Origin: Alphaproteobacteria bacterium
GTDB lineage: Bacteria > Pseudomonadota > Alphaproteobacteria > Paracaedibacterales > CAITNM01
DNA length: 8,596 nt
Direction of reading: 5' to 3'
Assembly: GCA_947499175.1 (NCBI GenBank)
Contig: CANMNU010000053.1
Coordinates: forward strand, 1-8,596
How positions within the stretch are numbered: the first letter of the stretch is position 1; each line of letters opens with the position of its first letter. The notes beneath the pieces were generated by a model. The model was not told the DNA's origin. It saw only the letters and a program-made list of their open reading frames with translations, and did not search any database. Positions 6,400 to 8,596 of this stretch are shown here, in pieces. Made by a program: the position numbers and the translations under genes.

Positions 6400-6429
6400 T
6401 TTGACATAAGGATACGTTAGATTGAGGTT
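6392..6429. repeat. Inverted repeat after the lipoprotein gene
   Basis: AACCTCAAT (6392-6400) and ATTGAGGTT (6421-6429) are perfect 9-bp arms separated by 20 bases, located just beyond the lipoprotein stop codon on the - strand. The left arm is also the right end of the IS4-like remnant. It could act as a terminator stem, but no T-run follows on either strand. Confidence 0.5.
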
Positions 6430-6431
6430 GG

Positions 6432-6878
6432 TTAATTGAGTGGGCGATTTTTTAAAACTCTAACTATCTTTTTAGAGCTATTGCTAGGTTGTTGTGAGGC
6501 AGCTCCCCAATCTACAAATTTTTCTTCTACGTTGAAGTTAAATGCTTCATGGCGGAATAAAGTTCCATTTTCATTAAAGTAGACTCTTAAACGCTTTACA
6601 GGATCATTAGCTGTATCTTTATATATCCAATTAACCATATCTGGTAAATAATAAATACCTTCATATGTCCAAGTTTCTTTTTGACTATTTACCTCATGTT
6701 CAACCTTCTTTGGTTCCCCGAGATAGGATCTTATAGCTTCTTTGGTGGGATTCCTATTAGCTAAAAAATCTCTGATTTCTTCTAAAGATTTATCCTCTAA
6801 AGTATTTCCAGTTTTTGAGGCACATCCAGCTAAAACAACTATTACTTGCAGAATGATTAATAATTTAAAAAATCTCAT
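6432..6878 (-). CDS. Outer-membrane lipoprotein, BamE/SmpA-OmlA-like
   Basis: This 148-residue protein starts with a lipoprotein signal: MRFFK, a hydrophobic stretch LLIILQVIVV, and the lipobox LAGC with the lipidated Cys19. After a polar linker, TKEAIRSYLGEPKKVEHEV and KETWTYEGIYYL match the start and central strand of the SmpA/OmlA (BamE-like) fold, and RLRVYFNENGTLFRHEAF matches its last strands. BamE itself helps insert beta-barrel proteins through the BAM complex; whether this protein does so is not shown. The ATG at 6878 is preferred over the longer frame (to 6956) because it places the signal peptide at the N-terminus. No good ribosome binding site is visible. Its upstream region is occupied by an insertion-sequence end about 50 bases away, so its original promoter may have been displaced. 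The frame itself is intact. Confidence 0.75.
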   Translation of the reverse strand: MRFFKLLIILQVIVVLAGCASKTGNTLEDKSLEEIRDFLANRNPTKEAIRSYLGEPKKVEHEVNSQKETWTYEGIYYLPDMVNWIYKDTANDPVKRLRVYFNENGTLFRHEAFNFNVEEKFVDWGAASQQPSNSSKKIVRVLKNRPLN

Positions 6879-6952
6879 AACAAAAAAAATCAATACACTA
6901 TTTATGGAGTATACATGATTCCTTCTGTAAGAAAATATACTTTTGTGCGGGT

Positions 6953-7632
6953 TCATATTGAATGAGACAAGATCGAGGCCTCCGATAAGGTATTTTGAAT
7001 ATACGCCATTGGAGTTAAACCTTTCAAGTTCCGATTTGGTCTGCAGGTATTATATTTCACTAAAGTCTTACTTAATGCTGCTTGCATGCCTTTGACAGAA
7101 TCCTCTAAAAGATCCGAGCGGTTATAAAATTCTTCTCTAAAGGTTCTATTTCCGCGCTCAACACCACCGTTATACTCAGGTTTTCTAGGGCAAGACAACT
7201 AGAGGAATCTTGAGTTCAGCGCATCCATCCCATAAATTCTGATCCTCCATCAACCTGAATCGATTCAATTACAAATGGCGCTTGTTTCACAAAATCAATT
7301 AAAAAACGCTTGGCACTCCTAGCTTTTGCATTCGAGTATATCGCTGCATCAATGTATTTTGATTTTCTCTCCCAAGCTTGAAAATGCTTGAATGTGATAC
7401 CATTTTTAGTGACCGTCATGTGATCAATTTGGACACTTTCACCAAGCACCATGGTTTTGTAATCTTTAAATTTCCAAGGTTGTGCATGTTTGTTAAAAGT
7501 CATCTTTCGTTTTGTACGCAAGGCTGATGGAGATTTCACAATAAGCCCTTTTGCTTTCAAATATTTTAAAATACGACCAACTGTACTTTCACACAACTGT
7601 ACTTTCACAAATAGAACTCCAGCAAATTCCAC
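6953..7632 (-). pseudogene. IS481-like DDE transposase, 5'-truncated with multiple frameshifts
   Basis: The catalytic core of an rve-type integrase/transposase is readable only by changing frame. Bases 7632-7216 give ESTVGRILKYLKAKGL (end of the helix-turn-helix), then SVQIDHMTV with the first Asp (7423-7425) and SIQVDGGSEFMG with the second Asp. The middle piece AELKIPLVVLP (about 7218-7186) is in another frame. From 7198 to 6953 a third frame gives RKPEYNGGVERGNRTFREEFY with the catalytic Glu, and LKGLTPMAYIQ near the C-terminus. Two frameshifts, near 7218 and near 7187, therefore interrupt the core. A third change is caused by a 16-bp tandem duplication near the 5' end; removing one copy restores an upstream ICESTVGR reading. 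All DDE residues remain, but no intact protein can be made. Confidence 0.85.
7578..7609. repeat. Perfect 16-bp tandem duplication in the transposase remnant
   Basis: CAACTGTACTTTCACA occurs at 7578-7593 and again at 7594-7609 without a mismatch. The length is not a multiple of three, so it shifts the transposase frame. With a single copy the upstream sequence would read into ICESTVGR without interruption. Confidence 0.9.
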
Positions 7633-7818
7633 CTTAACTGATGGTAAAAGTTGTCATGGTAAAGGTTTATACGGTGGGGTTTTAGCAGGATACCTTTTTA
7701 GGTTTAAAAATTTTGGCGTAGGTCCAGAGTTTTTTTACAATTACGGTAACATTGAAAAAAGCGTTGGCGAAACATATGTGGACCAGGAAATATTAAAGTT
7801 ATTTTTGATATAAGCTAC
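7631..7818 (+). pseudogene. Outer-membrane beta-barrel protein fragment, both ends missing
   Basis: The + strand reads TLTDGKSCHGKGLYGGVLAG, then YLFRFKNFGVGPEFFYNYGN and IEKSVGETYVDQ, ending at an in-frame stop (7811-7813). Glycine-rich turns and alternating aromatic/hydrophobic residues (LYGGVLAGY, FGVGPEFFYNYG) are typical of opacity/OmpW-like outer-membrane barrels. After VDQ a one-base shift gives GNIKVIFDISY, which looks like the next strand, so the stop is probably due to a one-base deletion near 7786. There is no start codon, signal peptide or C-terminal aromatic residue. The left side is joined to the IS481-like remnant and the right side to the convergent PDZ gene. The exact barrel family is not recognisable from about 60 residues. 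Confidence 0.55.
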
Positions 7819-8393
7819 CCTTCTACGATGGTTTCTCTAAAAATACTGCCGTTTTCATCAACAGCGATAGACTGGGTGACCATGCTACCATTGCGTGCAA
7901 CTTTGACCGTAATACTGTTGTTGTTGGTATTTAGAGCGTTTACAATATCATTAATTTCATGTGTTTTATGAAGGTTAATTGCTAATACCACGTCACCATT
8001 TTCAAAAAAACCGCTGGTTCCTGGCTGGGTTACAACAACACCTTTTTTAGTTTCTGCAAAACGAGCATCTGCCAAAAGATTATTATTTTTTGGCTTTAAA
8101 TTAGTGTCTAAAACAACTGTTTGTGACTTGTTTTCACGCCAGATGGTTAGTTCTGCCTTACCGCTTTTGGTCAAATTTTTACCAATAATTACATCACCTT
8201 GCTTTAAGATAGACTTTGCTGGTGAGTTAGGGGCAATTTCTGTAACAATAACCCCATTTTTACCTTGCAAACCTTGGCTTTCAAGCATGTCATGATTCAT
8301 TTCTTGAACAGTAATGCCCAGATTTGCATAATCGTCACAAGCGAAGGATGAAGCACAAATTGTAAAAATACAGCACAAGATAATTTTTAACAT
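7815..8393 (-). CDS. Secreted tandem-PDZ protein, DegP/DegQ-like but without protease domain
   Basis: This 192-residue protein begins with a signal peptide (MLKIILCCIFTICASSFA, cleavage near residue 18). C19 would follow the cleavage site, but SFAC is not a standard lipobox. PDZ1 (about 25-101) has LGITVQEM, NGVIVTEIAPNSPAKSILKQGDVIIG and LTIWRENKSQTVVL, the order seen in DegP/DegQ PDZ1. PDZ2 (about 107-180) has KGVVVTQPGTSGFFENGDVV and SITVKVARNG. No trypsin-like domain with a His-Asp-Ser triad precedes them; the signal peptide runs straight into PDZ1. In PDZ1 the stretch between GDVIIGKN and AELTIWR is some 15-20 residues shorter than expected, removing the helix that lines the peptide groove. 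AGGAG lies six bases before the ATG, so the start is secure. It may be a periplasmic peptide-binding adaptor or a relic of a HtrA protease gene. Confidence 0.8.
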   Translation of the reverse strand: MLKIILCCIFTICASSFACDDYANLGITVQEMNHDMLESQGLQGKNGVIVTEIAPNSPAKSILKQGDVIIGKNLTKSGKAELTIWRENKSQTVVLDTNLKPKNNNLLADARFAETKKGVVVTQPGTSGFFENGDVVLAINLHKTHEINDIVNALNTNNNSITVKVARNGSMVTQSIAVDENGSIFRETIVEG

Positions 8394-8414
8394 AGATCTC
8401 CTCTTTTGTACTAA

Positions 8415-8444
8415 ATTAAAAAATTTTAATTAAAAAATAGTTAA
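8415..8444 (-). promoter_or_regulatory. Candidate promoter of the PDZ gene
   Basis: On the - strand TTAACT (8444-8439) and TTTAAT (8420-8415) match the -35 and -10 consensus at four and five of six bases with an 18-base spacer, followed by a leader of about 15 bases and the ribosome binding site. The region is almost entirely A and T (with AATTAAAA and TTTTAATT as an inverted repeat at 8414-8431), so such matches could occur by chance. Confidence 0.3.
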
Positions 8445-8596
8445 TTTTTAGAACCCTAATTCTGGATTAGATTGTTGAATTTAATGGCAGGTTTGTTTGA
8501 TTTCAAGGCATAAGCAATAAGTGTTGAAAAGATATGGATAAAGCCATTAATAAACGATCTATGTCGAGTATGAACAATCTGAAAATCTGTTTTTAA
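8445..8596. other. Unassigned AT-rich end of window
   Basis: No gene, repeat or structured element is convincing here. A 20-codon frame (8534-8596, +) has an ATG and ends at the last base of the window, but is too short to support and has no clear ribosome binding site. Confidence 0.4.

Larger units (their letters stand above)
6926..7632 (-). mobile_element. Truncated IS481-like insertion element
   Basis: The element includes a degenerate integrase-type transposase transcribed leftward. Its presumed 3' end is near 6926, where TGT begins a segment that runs through TGTGCGGGTTCAT (6944-6956). TGT termini and a nearby GGTTCAT are features I associate with IS481-family ends. The other end is missing: at about 7632 the sequence switches to an outer-membrane protein fragment in the opposite orientation, removing roughly the first 100 transposase codons and the other inverted repeat. 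The left boundary is an inference because there is no second end to pair with it. Confidence 0.55.

Noticed and set aside
6879..6956. 26-residue N-terminal extension of the lipoprotein
   Set aside because: It would bury the signal peptide and runs into the insertion-sequence end.
7490..7630. N-terminal part of the + strand frame that continues into the barrel fragment
   Set aside because: These bases are the antisense of the IS481-like transposase; the barrel-like sequence begins only at about 7631.
8534..8596. 20-codon frame at the window end
   Set aside because: Too short, without a clear ribosome binding site or recognisable sequence.

Overview
The window looks like an AT-rich alphaproteobacterial chromosome segment, probably from a host-associated lineage of the Holosporales/Rickettsiales type. 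This placement is inferred from the style of FabI, Dcd and MurA, the AT-rich spacers, a GC-rich palindromic repeat of a kind I associate with such genomes, and several decayed transposases beside truncated genes. No rRNA, tRNA or CRISPR array was recognised.

Bases 1-523 carry no convincing protein gene. They hold a possible terminator of an upstream gene, three hairpin-forming elements (one of them a likely dispersed repeat) and a candidate promoter. Bases 524-2717 on the + strand are a two-gene unit: a UmuC-type translesion polymerase without a neighbouring umuD, then an RluC-like 23S rRNA pseudouridine synthase 16 bases downstream. Bases 2749-5976 on the - strand are mostly housekeeping: a small unknown gene with a perfect 36-bp in-frame duplication, fabI (fatty-acid elongation, with a recognisable promoter), dcd (dUMP supply) and murA (first committed step of peptidoglycan synthesis). 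dcd and murA are one base apart. A GC-rich repeat patch lies between fabI and dcd.

From about 6000 to 7820 the window is a scrapyard of mobile DNA. It contains a roughly 390-bp remnant of an IS4-like element with 9-bp terminal inverted repeats, an intact BamE-like lipoprotein gene, a frameshifted IS481-like transposase missing its N-terminus and carrying a 16-bp tandem duplication, and an outer-membrane beta-barrel gene fragment with both ends missing. Bases 7815-8393 (-) encode a secreted protein with two PDZ domains of the DegP/DegQ type but no protease domain. The remaining bases are its AT-rich leader and unassigned sequence.

The genes form no single pathway. dcd, murA and fabI supply DNA, wall and membrane precursors, the lipoprotein and PDZ protein are envelope factors, and umuC/rluC act on DNA damage tolerance and ribosome maturation. 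I see no clear multi-gene novel system. The most unusual items are the protease-less PDZ protein, the solo umuC, the two exact tandem duplications and the paired GC-rich hairpin repeats.
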